Shown here piece after piece: positions 23,744 through 32,625 of a stretch of 64,000 nucleotides of DNA. How positions within the stretch are numbered: position 1 is the first letter of the stretch; each line of letters starts with the position of its first letter. The notes beneath the pieces are model-generated. The model had not been told where the DNA came from, made no database searches, and saw nothing but the letters and a program-made list of their open reading frames with translations. Source of the DNA: Aphanomyces cochlioides. Its lineage: Eukaryota > Oomycota > Saprolegniomycetes > Saprolegniales > Verrucalvaceae. The position numbers and the translations under genes were made by a program. The stretch covers positions 744,001 through 808,000 of the forward strand of contig JAHQRK010000005.1 in the NCBI GenBank assembly GCA_019828595.1, written 5' to 3'.

Positions 23744-24106
23744 ATGGAACACCCCCTGGAACATTCCATCGAATTCCAAAAGCCAACGTTGGATAATGAA
23801 TCTTCAGCGGCAAGTACCGCTGGTCAGCTAAAGTCGAGGCTGGATGGAAGCGACATCCTTGACAAGGATTGCATCAATTTGAAAATGAAGCTTTGTCGTC
23901 TGCATGAAGGCCACCACAAGGCACTTCTGCTTCGTCAGAGCTGCCAAATGCTGATGGATATTACGACTGCGACTTTCAAATTAATCGCCAACACACTCTC
24001 GTCGTTCGCCTGCTTTTTTGAGCGCTCCGCAGTGAAGTCAGGAGTGCAAGATGTACGAGCAAGGAGAAGCATATACCATGAAAGAGCTTGTGATTTCCGA
24101 AGGTAG
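23744..24106 (+). CDS. Unrecognised 120-residue ORF near PEX7 3' end
   Basis: Open from ATG 23744 to 24106, ending 19 bp before the PEX7 stop codon on the opposite strand. It contains a Lys/His-rich helix (LKMKLCRLHEGHHKALLLRQ) and a hydrophobic stretch (FKLIANTLSSFACFF). No family is recognised. It may be a chance ORF in the shared 3' region. Confidence 0.25.
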   Translation: MEHPLEHSIEFQKPTLDNESSAASTAGQLKSRLDGSDILDKDCINLKMKLCRLHEGHHKALLLRQSCQMLMDITTATFKLIANTLSSFACFFERSAVKSGVQDVRARRSIYHERACDFRR

Positions 24107-24124
24107 AAACTCTGAAGAGACCCT

Positions 24125-25358
24125 TTAAATCGCCGGTGGACCACCCGTGTGGTTCCAAATGACAACCCGACGATCCCACGAGCAGGATGCAATCAGGCCT
24201 AGCCAATTCAGTGAGTTTTATGACGATAGAGATGGTTCTACCCGGCACAAACAAGCTGAAATCCAAACCCAGGACGAATTCCGTGTGGTGGTTGGCACAT
24301 TGCTACGCATAGTTTTTTTAGGTGCTCAAGGCAACTATTGACTTACGACATGAGGATGCACGGCTTGTGTGTTCCAAAGACGAACAGACATGTCGTATGA
24401 CGTCGAGCCAATAACGTGCTCGTCATGAGGCGAACATTTCACTCGGCGTACAGCGTAGTTGTGCCCCCGCAGGAGCCGAAGTTCCATCGATGGATTCCGA
24501 ATGTCCTTGGCAATGAAGTCAACTCTAATGCGCGATATCAATTGTCTAACGTACCCAGACTTTGATGGAGGCATCCACAGACCCAGATACGACAAGATTA
24601 GGGTTGTACTTGTTCCAGTCGAGAGCTAGCACCTCTTGGGCGTGTGCCGGAATGCGCACGACGGCTTGTTGTGGTGCATTCAAGTCCCAAAGTCGCACGG
24701 ATCCATCGCCTGAGCAGGAAGCAACCATATTTGTGTCACGAGTCGACCAAACTGCATTGTAAACCTACAGGGATACGTCAAGAAAGCAAGAAATCGGCGG
24801 GAAAGTACTGGGCCAGTGTGACCGTGGAGGGTTTGTAGAGATTGCACTCGATGCGGATGCCAGATCTTGATGGTTTGATCCCACGACGCCGAGCAAAACG
24901 TTTGACGCTTAACGAGGTTCCAATTGACGCCACCAATTTCAGCCGTGTGTTCTGTATATGATTGAATCGGAAATGCATCTTGAGTCGTCACATCAAACAG
25001 CTTCAGGTGTCCGTTAGCACATCCCGACACGAGTTGATTTGGATGGGTTTCGCTCCACGCAACATCATACACACCATCCTGAGTATCAAAGCACCGCAGC
25101 TTGAACGAACTGCATGAATGAGATGAACGATAATGAGTCTTACCGGAGCAAGTTCTCCAGTCGGCAACAATTCCATTACATGCTGCTGTCCATTGCCAAT
25201 GATTCCAAAGTACTGTGACGTACCAACAGCTACCCAGTGCTCGTGGAACGGACTAAACTCTACCTAATAATGTGTCAGTATTCGCTGGACCAAAGCTCTT
25301 CTTGTCTTACCGCATAGGCACTAAAGTCGGTCGTTCCTTGTCGGGGCTGCAAGAACAT
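24125..25358 (-). CDS. PEX7: Peroxisomal targeting signal 2 receptor Pex7 (WD40 protein)
   Basis: Seven exons give a continuous 320-residue WD40 protein, the usual Pex7 length: 25311-25358, 25144-25263, 24809-25099, 24555-24764, 24347-24505, 24242-24302 and 24125-24198. Introns are 43-49 nt with GT-AG ends. Diagnostic segments in order: VEFSPFHEHW, YDVAWSETH, CSASWDQTIKIW, CSGDGSVRLWD, DWNKYNPNLVVSGSVDASIKVWD, YAVRRVKCSPH, HHTEFVLGLDFS and IASCSWDRRVVIW. Pex7 binds PTS2-bearing enzymes in the cytosol and delivers them to the peroxisome with a co-receptor. A TTATCCGGA motif lies 42-50 bp upstream of the ATG. The start is set by the short first exon MFLQPRQGTTDFSAYA, which joins in frame. Confidence 0.95.
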
Positions 25359-25399
25359 CGCCGCAAAATTTATCAAAGATATACGGATAACTTACAACA

Positions 25400-25408
25400 T
25401 TATCCGGA
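25400..25408. promoter_or_regulatory. TTATCCGGA motif upstream of PEX7
   Basis: ttatccgga, with a second half-site acggataa at 25383-25390, 25-50 bp before the PEX7 start codon. Part of the recurrent promoter motif described in the findings. Confidence 0.6.
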
Positions 25409-26314
25409 CTACTTATACACTGTAGTTGGGGAATTCTCCATAACTTTTAATTTTTATTCATTCCTCAAAGGGGCAATACAATAGCGTCAACTGAAAATGC
25501 TTGCCTGATTGCTGAAGCCGCTTCTGAGTATTAGACTTCGAAGTTATTAGCCTACCAAGGTGTGGCAAACCTGAGTTTCAAAGCCGTGAGTGTAGGGGTT
25601 CCCCCCTTCTTTCAATGTTGTCATCATGAGGGGCGACCAACGAGAGCAATTCATTCAAACAGTGTCAAGTCTCTGCGATGATGAACACGCCTGGAGGTGA
25701 TGCTTCACCAGATGAGAGCTCAACGTGTTGGGTACTACAGTGTACTGATATAGAACGAACTGAGCTACGCCTTGGAACCCATGTCAAACTATGTCATTGC
25801 ACGCGTTTAAACACGAGCGAGACTCAAGCCTGGGCCATATCCTCCCCCTCGTTCGACAGCATCAGCTCTCCGAGAGATGGATCAGTCGCATCTCCTTTAA
25901 TTATAGAACTCCTCGAATAAGTCCAAACCCACCACCAGAAGAAGCCATGTCAAACCGATCAACTTCAAGCGTAACGTCCGTCACCAGGTTAAAATTTTAA
26001 CCAAATCGGACAAAACGCTTACAATGAGCAACTTGAGCGATACATGCTGGGCTTCCATCGTGTCAGCGGCATAAAAGGCAATCTCCTTTATGATTAAGAG
26101 CGTCGATACTAGCATCAAATTTACCATATAATATCTTCCAGACCCCTTTGATGCGCATCAGACTGCCTCAGCTAGCTCTTTCTTGCATGTGACTAACAAC
26201 AGCCACGTGGCAAGTCGCGTTGGGCTTTTCCACGTTTTATCCTCTCTTATCGTTAAAACTTATACGTTAAATCTAAACTTTATTTTTAGCTCGCTGTGAT
26301 ACGTTGAAACGCTC
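25409..26314. other. Intergenic region, PEX7 to DUF4833 gene
   Basis: About 0.9 kb without a supported gene. Divergent promoters are expected at both ends. Confidence 0.5.
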
Positions 26315-26343
26315 GTTATCCGGATTCTTTTCCTTTATCCGGA
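26315..26343. promoter_or_regulatory. Two TTATCCGGA motifs upstream of DUF4833 gene
   Basis: gttatccggat (26315-26325) and tttatccggaa (26334-26344) lie 65-94 bp before the ATG at 26409. Confidence 0.65.
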
Positions 26344-26408
26344 AGTGAAATCGCATCTTGTGTGTCTTGCCCCTCATTACCACATTTGCGCTGCAAGCGA
26401 TAGATACA

Positions 26409-26906
26409 ATGGCCGACTACGCTAAAGTTGAAAACGATCCCGTTGAACACGTCCGTTCTAATCACGAACCCAATGTCGTGTTCTGCATCCACCGCAACAA
26501 GAACAAGAACGTCGTGAGCTACGCTGCGAAACTCGTCGACGGTGCCCTTGACTCGAAGGACCCGTTGAACGTCGAGTGGATCATGTTTGAAAACAACCCG
26601 ATCGGACGTGAAGGACTCAACGTGATCGAACGCAACACCGCCTACGGCACGAACGTTACGCCTTGGGAAGGCAAGGCTGGTTCGTTCAAGGTCGTCTTGG
26701 CGTCGCTCCCTGACAAGACCATCGAATTGCATTTGGTTGATGGCAAGCCCGTCGCGACTGCTGAAATTAACGGCGTTGGCGGATGCACCTTGAAGCGTGT
26801 CTTCGTCACCTCGACCACGTCGTGGGGCATGCCTAAAGTGCAACACATTGAAATCTTTGGCACTGACCCCAGCGGTGCCCCCGTCGTTGAAAAGAAGATT
26901 CCTTAA
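26409..26906 (+). CDS. DUF4833-domain protein
   Basis: A single exon of 165 residues. It matches the DUF4833 pattern: NVVFCIHRNKNKNVVSYAAKL, then PLNVEWIMFE, REGLNVIERNTAYG, IELHLVDGKPVATAEING and the end VQHIEIFGTD. The family is found in oomycetes and scattered bacteria; its biochemical role is unknown. The ATG at 26409 was preferred over 26358 because it follows the promoter motifs by 65-94 bp and begins the conserved region (MADYAKVENDP). The composition is codon-rich in C at third positions, as in highly expressed genes here (inference). No signal peptide or membrane segment. Confidence 0.85.
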   Translation: MADYAKVENDPVEHVRSNHEPNVVFCIHRNKNKNVVSYAAKLVDGALDSKDPLNVEWIMFENNPIGREGLNVIERNTAYGTNVTPWEGKAGSFKVVLASLPDKTIELHLVDGKPVATAEINGVGGCTLKRVFVTSTTSWGMPKVQHIEIFGTDPSGAPVVEKKIP

Positions 26907-27431
26907 ACTCGATTCTAAAAATACTTCGTTCCCCTGTCAATTGTTTCTTCGTCGTCAGCACTGAAGATGCAATCTTGGGATCCTTGAATAATTCTCCTGT
27001 CTGGGCTGACTCTGCTGCCTAAGTGTCGTCATCAGCATAGGATCTGAGGTATAGATTCGCCCTGTATCGATGGATTTCCATGGGAGATTCATTGAAGTTA
27101 GCTCGACAGGAGCTCTCTTGTTGCCAAGATGTACTTCTCAAATAAAGGCAAGCTTTAGAGAGAACTCATTGCGATATATTACACTGATGGAGCCAACACT
27201 GCTACCTTTTGCCATGGTATATTCGTCGTAGGTTCCAGATTTGTTCTGTTGTGATGAGTGCGCTTCCTGTCTTGGATCTGCTCTGTTTAATTGGAATCTT
27301 CTTGTTCATGGCTTCATGGGAGCATTCAAAATCGTGTTTGCCAACGACGCTGGCCCGCCGCCTGACGTGGCTTACATGGGCAGCAAGATCGCTCAATTCT
27401 TCGTTTGCATGTGGGGTTTCCTACACAGACG
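26907..27431. other. Intergenic region
   Basis: 3' flanks of the DUF4833 gene and of the convergent TKL kinase gene; no supported gene in either strand. Confidence 0.5.
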
Positions 27432-29153
27432 TCAGTGAGCATCATCCACTTGGCCAAGGCATCGTACCACTCGTTGAATCTGTTGTTGGTATTTGAGTGT
27501 GATCTCATCCAGTCGTTGTTTAATCACGTCGAAGCTTGGTCGAGCGTCCATGTTGCTATCCCAGCATGCTGTCATGAGCTCTTTGTATAGTTCTGGGGCA
27601 GGATTTTTGAACGGCGCAGGGCGTAGCCCTTCTTGGGCAACCAAGAGCGGTACCTGCAGGGGATTCATCCCCTGATATGGATCCATGCGCTCAATGAGCT
27701 CCCACATGACGACGCCAAAACTACGCAGCAGGTTACCCCCTGCTCCCTCCAAACTTAAAGGCGAAGACGTACCTATAGACATCAGCCTTTTCAGTATAAT
27801 TGTCATGACGAATGACTTCAGGGGCAGCCCTAAAGAGATAGCTGGATCAGCGGAAGAAGAAGCTTCAACATACCAAAAGGGTGTGCCGACAAATGTGTAC
27901 TCGCCATAGATCTTGTCCTTGTAGCGAGATAGACCAAAGTCCGAGACCTTGACGACTAAATGGTCGGAAACGAGGAGGTTCTTCGTCTTGAGATCTCGCT
28001 ACACGCAGCAAAAAGGTTTCGACTATCTGGAACCAAGGAAGCTGACTTACTTGTAGGATTTCGTTCTCGTGGACGTGCATCATGCCCCCGACTATATCTT
28101 GAGCCAGCTGGAGAATTAATTGGAGGGGAACGATGTTTTTGGCATCACGCAGATAATCGTACAATGACCCTAGCCAACACATAAAACTCAAGCAAGCAAA
28201 CCTTTCATTGCGGTACCGTTGGCCATGTATTCCATGATTAAAACGTAGCAGCTTGATGTCAAGCTAGCTCCAATGAGCTGCAGTACATTGGGATGGTCAA
28301 GCCGGCTCATGACCCAAATCTCGCGACGAAAGTTTTTCACGGCTTCCTCCACGCCTTCTTGGTATGTTTCTTTCGGCATGAGCAACTTGACGCCAACCTA
28401 GATAGCGCCCCGGTAGATGAAACCCAGCCCCGTGGGTGGCATTACCTTGGTGCCGCGCCATACGCCAGCGTATACTTCACTAAATGGCCCCACTGCAAGT
28501 TGCTTGACCAAGTGGACCTCGGGCAATTTGACTTCATACACTGACGCAAAGACGTTCTCCGCCACTTTGAAGCTCATGTTGGATTTGGATGTCATGCTAA
28601 CTCTAGAGGAGTATGGTGAGGCTTGAAGATCAGGAAGAGGAACGAACCGGCGCATATGAGTGAGCTTTCGTAATTTGGCTTCCTCTTGGCGGACACGCAT
28701 GTCTGTTGGTGCGATGGCCAAGACGGCCTTTTCTTCGTACGTTGGTTTTTGAAACATATCTTCAGCTTTTGCCGCCCTGCATGAGCAACAAGATGACAAA
28801 TCTCCTCGCGGTTAGACGACGTACTTGGTCTTTGGTTTGGCTTTCCCTAGAAAACTCGCGAGTCCGTTTCTTGCTTCGAGGAATTGATGGCCAGCCTTCT
28901 CTGTATTCTTTCGGCTTTGTATCATCGCTCGATCGATATCATTTCGAATCATATTGGCATTGTTTCGGGTCGCTAACTCTATAGCGGCAACGCGAGGACT
29001 GCTTCGATACCAATAGCAATAATGACGATATCGAACAAAGGCGACGGTCACCACGATGCAGCCAACAACGAGACCGATTAAGAGCCAGAGGTCGAATATG
29101 ATACACGTTGACTCTTCGCAATGAGCTAGGGAGGAGGCATACACGAGCCCCAT
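27432..29153 (-). CDS. Membrane-anchored TKL-type protein kinase
   Basis: Seven exons (28825-29153, 28446-28776, 28217-28397, 28051-28169, 27874-27998, 27773-27829, 27432-27720) join into 476 residues with introns of 44-52 nt. There is a short outside part, a membrane segment (WLLIGLVVGCIVVTVAFVRY), a 120-residue juxtamembrane linker and a TKL kinase domain. The kinase has the Gly-loop region LAVGPFSEVYAGVW, VGVKLL (Lys), MEYMANGSLYDYL, catalytic loop ILQRDLKTKNLL, DFGLSR, GTPFWAAPEV, YSFGVVMWEL and ACWDSNMDARPSF. The HRD His is replaced by Gln. Oomycetes carry many receptor-like TKLs; the ligand is unknown. A further 5' exon (about 29221-29406) may add an extracellular part, because the frame ending LGAW can splice to DMGLVYAS. 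Confidence 0.88.
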
Positions 29154-29871
29154 GTCCTGGTCAGGACAGCCGGCACTTCAAGAGCACGCACACCGATGAA
29201 GTTTGTTTCTATAATTAGACCACCCATGCCCCCAAAACAACAACCAACTCTCGCATTGAAGTAAATCCGTCTATTTCAGACATGACTGCATAAATGTTTG
29301 CAATCCTTGACTTGCCGTCATGACAAGCTTGGCTTTCATAGCTCGTCGAGAGCGTTCTCGAAGGAGCTTGCATTGTGTCCAAGCGCCGACATACCATGGA
29401 CATCATCGAGCCAGAAGATATTGAACAGAATGTTCAAACATTCATTCTGTGCTGTCAAATTTTATTAAACCTGAGTTAAAAGTTTCTGCTGACATATATT
29501 GGCCAATAAAATCTATTAAACCTGAATAAAACCTACAACATACAGGTTTAAATCTATTCAATCCGTTGTAGCCAATGGATGAAAATGTTGGTTGGGCTGA
29601 ATAGAACAAAAGAACTTGATCTTTGTATACTGGAGATGAGTTCTCTGGATATGCAGTCAGAATTTACTTTTTTATCTTAATATTTGTATATGATTTTTTT
29701 CATGACGTCGAGTCGAATCGACCGAACGGGCAAATGATGGTTTCCACCAATGATCAGTTGGGCGTCTCCTATTTTTATTCATTTGACTTGAATTTTGTAT
29801 AGATTTAAATTAAATTTTCATCGCGAGATCGAAATAGAGACTGGTTGGCACCACTCATTTGGTTTACGACG
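29154..29871. other. Intergenic region between kinase and eIF1A genes
   Basis: AT-rich, with repeated attaaacctga segments (29464-29555). The first 250 bases may hold a 5' exon of the kinase gene. Otherwise divergent promoter space. Confidence 0.5.
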
Positions 29872-30345
29872 ATGTCTTCAGCAAACAAAGCCAAGGGCAA
29901 GGGCGGCAAGAATAGGCGCCGCGGAAAGGGTGATGTCGAAGAAAACAAGCGCGAATTGGAATTCAAGGAAGATGGACAAGGTAGGAATTTTCACATGGTC
30001 TGTATCTGACAAGGAATGCTCGCTTTAGAATACGCGCAAGTGCTTCGAATGCTGGGCAATGGCCGTTTGGAAGCATACTGCTACGACGGTGTAACTCGAC
30101 TTGGACACATTCGTGGCAAGATGCGTAAGAAGGTCTGGGTCGGCGTCGGTGATATTGTGCTCGTTTCGTTGCGAGAATACCAAGACGGCAAAGTCGATGT
30201 CATTCACAAGTACAATGCCGATGAAGCACGTAGCTTGAAGGCATACGGCGAACTCCCTGATAATGCTCGCATCAACGAAACTAGCGTCGACATGGATGGC
30301 GCGGGAGACGACGACGATTGCGGCTTTGAATTTGATGACATTTAA
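29872..30345 (+). CDS. eIF1A: Translation initiation factor eIF1A
   Basis: Two exons (29872-29980 and 30029-30345) with a 48-nt intron give 141 residues, the family length. The basic N-terminal tail ([16 protein letters not shown]) leads into the OB fold ([64 protein letters not shown]). The acidic C-terminal tail ends [12 protein letters not shown], matching the DIDDI-type end of eIF1A. It binds the A site of the 40S subunit and helps scanning and start-codon choice. It is essential and conserved, which supports the intron model. Confidence 0.96.
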
Positions 30346-30433
30346 TCTTGAGATCTAAAGTATAGATTTTTAGCGACACCTTGAGAGTTTACTTTTGCTC
30401 GGGCCGTTTCAGTGTATATTTTGGGATCGGACC

Positions 30434-30876
30434 ATGCCAGGCATCGCAGCGCTCGATATGGATGAGGTCGAGCGTGAATCTTCGACGGCCATTCCCGCAC
30501 CATTGAGTGCTAGTCCCAACAAAATTCGCATGCGCATTGATGCTGCGAAAGAACAAGCCAAAGTTGTCAACTCCGGTATGATTTGTTACCTCAGGAGACG
30601 TGAAACCATCCATGTCTTAGTGTACAAGGAAGGCGAGGTCATCCACTGGATGAGCGTACGTAGCCCAGACTTGGTCGAGTTTGGCCGATCGCTCGAGAGA
30701 CGCGGATACAACACGCTCGGAAGTATCGCATTTCTCACAGAGGAAGAATTCGACCCGTCGCTTCCAGATTTACTCAAGGTACCTTTTGTTACCATCATAG
30801 CATGGAGTAATTTGACATCTAGAATACTCTGCTCATGGCGCTCGCGGAACTCCGACATGACCTTTATCGTATGTAG
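30434..30876 (+). CDS. Unrecognised small conserved-looking protein
   Basis: Two exons (30434-30778, 30823-30876) with a 44-nt intron give 132 residues: MPGIAALDMDEVERESS ... IRMRIDAAKEQAKVVN ... MICYLRRRETIHVLVYKEGEVIHWMSV ... GYNTLGSIAFLTEEEFDPSLPDLLKNTLLMALAELRHDLY. No family is recognised. The start is 88 bp after the eIF1A stop on the same strand, so the promoter is short. Mixed alpha/beta composition, no signal peptide and no membrane segment. A small ORF at about 30927-31004 and frames to 31330 further downstream could be a decayed gene and are left unassigned. Confidence 0.6.
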
Positions 30877-31415
30877 GACACCAAACAGTCCTTGATACAA
30901 CAATGATGTGTATTTATGAACGAATGCCTTACGGTGATATGGCTGCGATGATTCCTCGACACTACCATTTTGCTCCCAAGAGCGATAAGTTGATTGTTTG
31001 AGTCACTTGCACTTAGCAAAGCTTCCAAAGGAGAAGCTTCTTGTACAATTGCCAGAGCGTGTGGATTCCCGGTGGAAATGCATAATCTCGCAGATTGCAC
31101 GAGTCTTCTGCACGTCACTTCGAGCTTTGCATGAGCAGAACACTGGAGAGAACTATGTCCTTCACAAATGACAACCCGTCGTCCTTTCCTTTCGACAGAA
31201 AGTCCTGAAAAGAGACGACATTCTCTTGATGTCGTATATTCCGCATAGAGCTTGAGAAGAGCTGGACTATGAGCTTCCTCCTGCCGTTCCTTCAGAATCC
31301 CATGCTTCGGGGCACACACGACACGCTACTGTGCCTTCTTGGCGCACTTTTTGAAAATGATGAAGATATGGAGTTCAATGAAACCTCTAATACTTTATAC
31401 ACGTATACTCAGATA

Positions 31416-32193
31416 TGAGACTCCCTCAAACGAAATCAGACTACTCAACCATGTCCCACGTTTCGAGTTAGAACTACTACGATGTTATATGGTGACTGAG
31501 GCATGTTTTAGGCTATTCTGCAGCCAAGAACTCGCAAATTTGACTGAGATATGGTGCTTCGAAGTTGAGGCACATCCAATTTTAGCTCCATTTTCAGTTT
31601 TGAGAAAATTATATATTCAGATTCAGCTTTTTGTGCTAAATCGAATGATACACCTATATGTGATTGAATCAAACCGCAACATACAAAAAATGAAATAAAA
31701 CTTATGATGCGACACTTTTTAATACAGAATTAAACATATCCGGATATCGGGTATTCGCGTGGTTGACAAGTCCGATTTCGTTTGAGGGAGTTTACTTGCT
31801 CGTTTGACATTTGAAGGATAGAGTCGACAAGATTGATGAACATTTCCTTCTTCTTGGCGAAACATGTGTGCTTGCAACAGCCTCTGTTAACCAGCTCGTT
31901 CACTTGTACTTCAGTCAGCTCTGAAACCGGCGTTCGAGCTGGGTACTCAAACCTTAGATCGTCTAACCATTCGGAATCACTGTCGTCGTCGCTCTGATGA
32001 GCATCGGACATCGTCGTTCGTGTGGATGAAACAAGTTGTGTTTTTAAACACACCCTCCTTCCATGACCGGAAGTGTTTTTTCGTTTTTCTCGAATATAAA
32101 TTGTACAAGGATTCTGGTGGTATGAAACTTTGAAGTCAATTATCTCGACTATAAATTCTGGCAGAATGTCCGATTTCGTTTGAGGGAGTCTCA
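31416..32193. mobile_element. Tc1/mariner-like non-autonomous element (778 bp)
   Basis: Ends are inverted repeats of about 25 bp. The left end is TGAGACTCCCTCAAACGAAA followed by TCAGAC. The right end is its reverse complement with one difference (A to G). Both ends are flanked by TA (31414-31415 and 32194-32195), the hallmark target duplication of Tc1/mariner elements. A third copy of the repeat core lies inside at 31769-31790 in the same orientation as the right end. No DDE transposase is visible, so it is non-autonomous. The right end lies 44 bp before the cupin start codon. Confidence 0.75.
31730..32011 (-). CDS. ORF inside the Tc1-like element
   Basis: A 93-residue ORF starting at ATG 32011: MSDAHQSDDDSDSEWLDDL, then VNELVNRGCCKHTCFAKKKEMFINLVDSIL, ending SLKRNRTCQPREYPIS. 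The Cys-rich CCKHTCF motif followed by a helix resembles N-terminal fragments of transposon-borne proteins in oomycetes (impression only). The codons for SLKRNRT are the internal third copy of the element's terminal repeat. It probably represents a captured or truncated coding fragment. Confidence 0.35.
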   Translation of the reverse strand: MSDAHQSDDDSDSEWLDDLRFEYPARTPVSELTEVQVNELVNRGCCKHTCFAKKKEMFINLVDSILQMSNEQVNSLKRNRTCQPREYPISGYV

Positions 32194-32238
32194 TACAGTA
32201 CATGATAAATCGATCAAATCTGACATCTTCCAACGGAA

Positions 32239-32625
32239 ATGGAACGAGGTCAAGTCGCGCGTTGTCTGTCAACCTGCGAGGCGCCATTGCACTTGGGCAA
32301 GGCCGAAGGCTATCCCCGTACGATCTATCCTTTAATCAACGAATGTGGCTTTGACATGGGTGTGGAAACCGTTCCGAGCCAAAGCCGCGTACCCTTGCAT
32401 GTACATCAAGACAAGGACGAAGTGATCACGATCTTGCGCGGCACGGCAACCATGCACCTGAATGGCGTTGAAACGACAGCAAAGTGTGGTGATATGGTGC
32501 TCATTCGTCGTGGAGAAGCCCACGAGATCCGCAACGAATCGCCCGACGAGCTCTTTTTCGCATGGAGCTTTACGCCATCACAGATTTCTTTTGCAGAGAG
32601 CATGCAGCCATTAGCATCCTCGTAG
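32239..32625 (+). CDS. Small cupin-fold protein
   Basis: A 128-residue single-domain cupin. Motif 1 reads VPLHVHQDKDEVITILRG (two His and the Glu of G-x5-H-x-H-x3-E-x6-G). Motif 2 reads GDMVLIRRGEAHEIRN, with the third metal His. The metal-binding set is complete, so it is probably a metalloenzyme or sugar-binding protein; the substrate cannot be told. N-terminal residues 1-30 include two Cys and may be partly non-conserved. The promoter must overlap the end of the Tc1-like element 44 bp upstream, so expression may have been altered by that insertion. Confidence 0.85.
   Translation: MERGQVARCLSTCEAPLHLGKAEGYPRTIYPLINECGFDMGVETVPSQSRVPLHVHQDKDEVITILRGTATMHLNGVETTAKCGDMVLIRRGEAHEIRNESPDELFFAWSFTPSQISFAESMQPLASS

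Noticed and set aside
25741..25790. tRNA-like 5' half on the minus strand (GGCGTAGCTCAGTTCG)
   Set aside because: The D stem does not close, and no B box or T arm follows at the right distance; at most a SINE scrap.
28170..28201. 32-nt intron in the TKL kinase (donor GTTTGC)
   Set aside because: A donor 15 bases upstream (GTACCG, 28216) gives a 47-nt intron like the others and produces the conserved NGSLYDYL motif.
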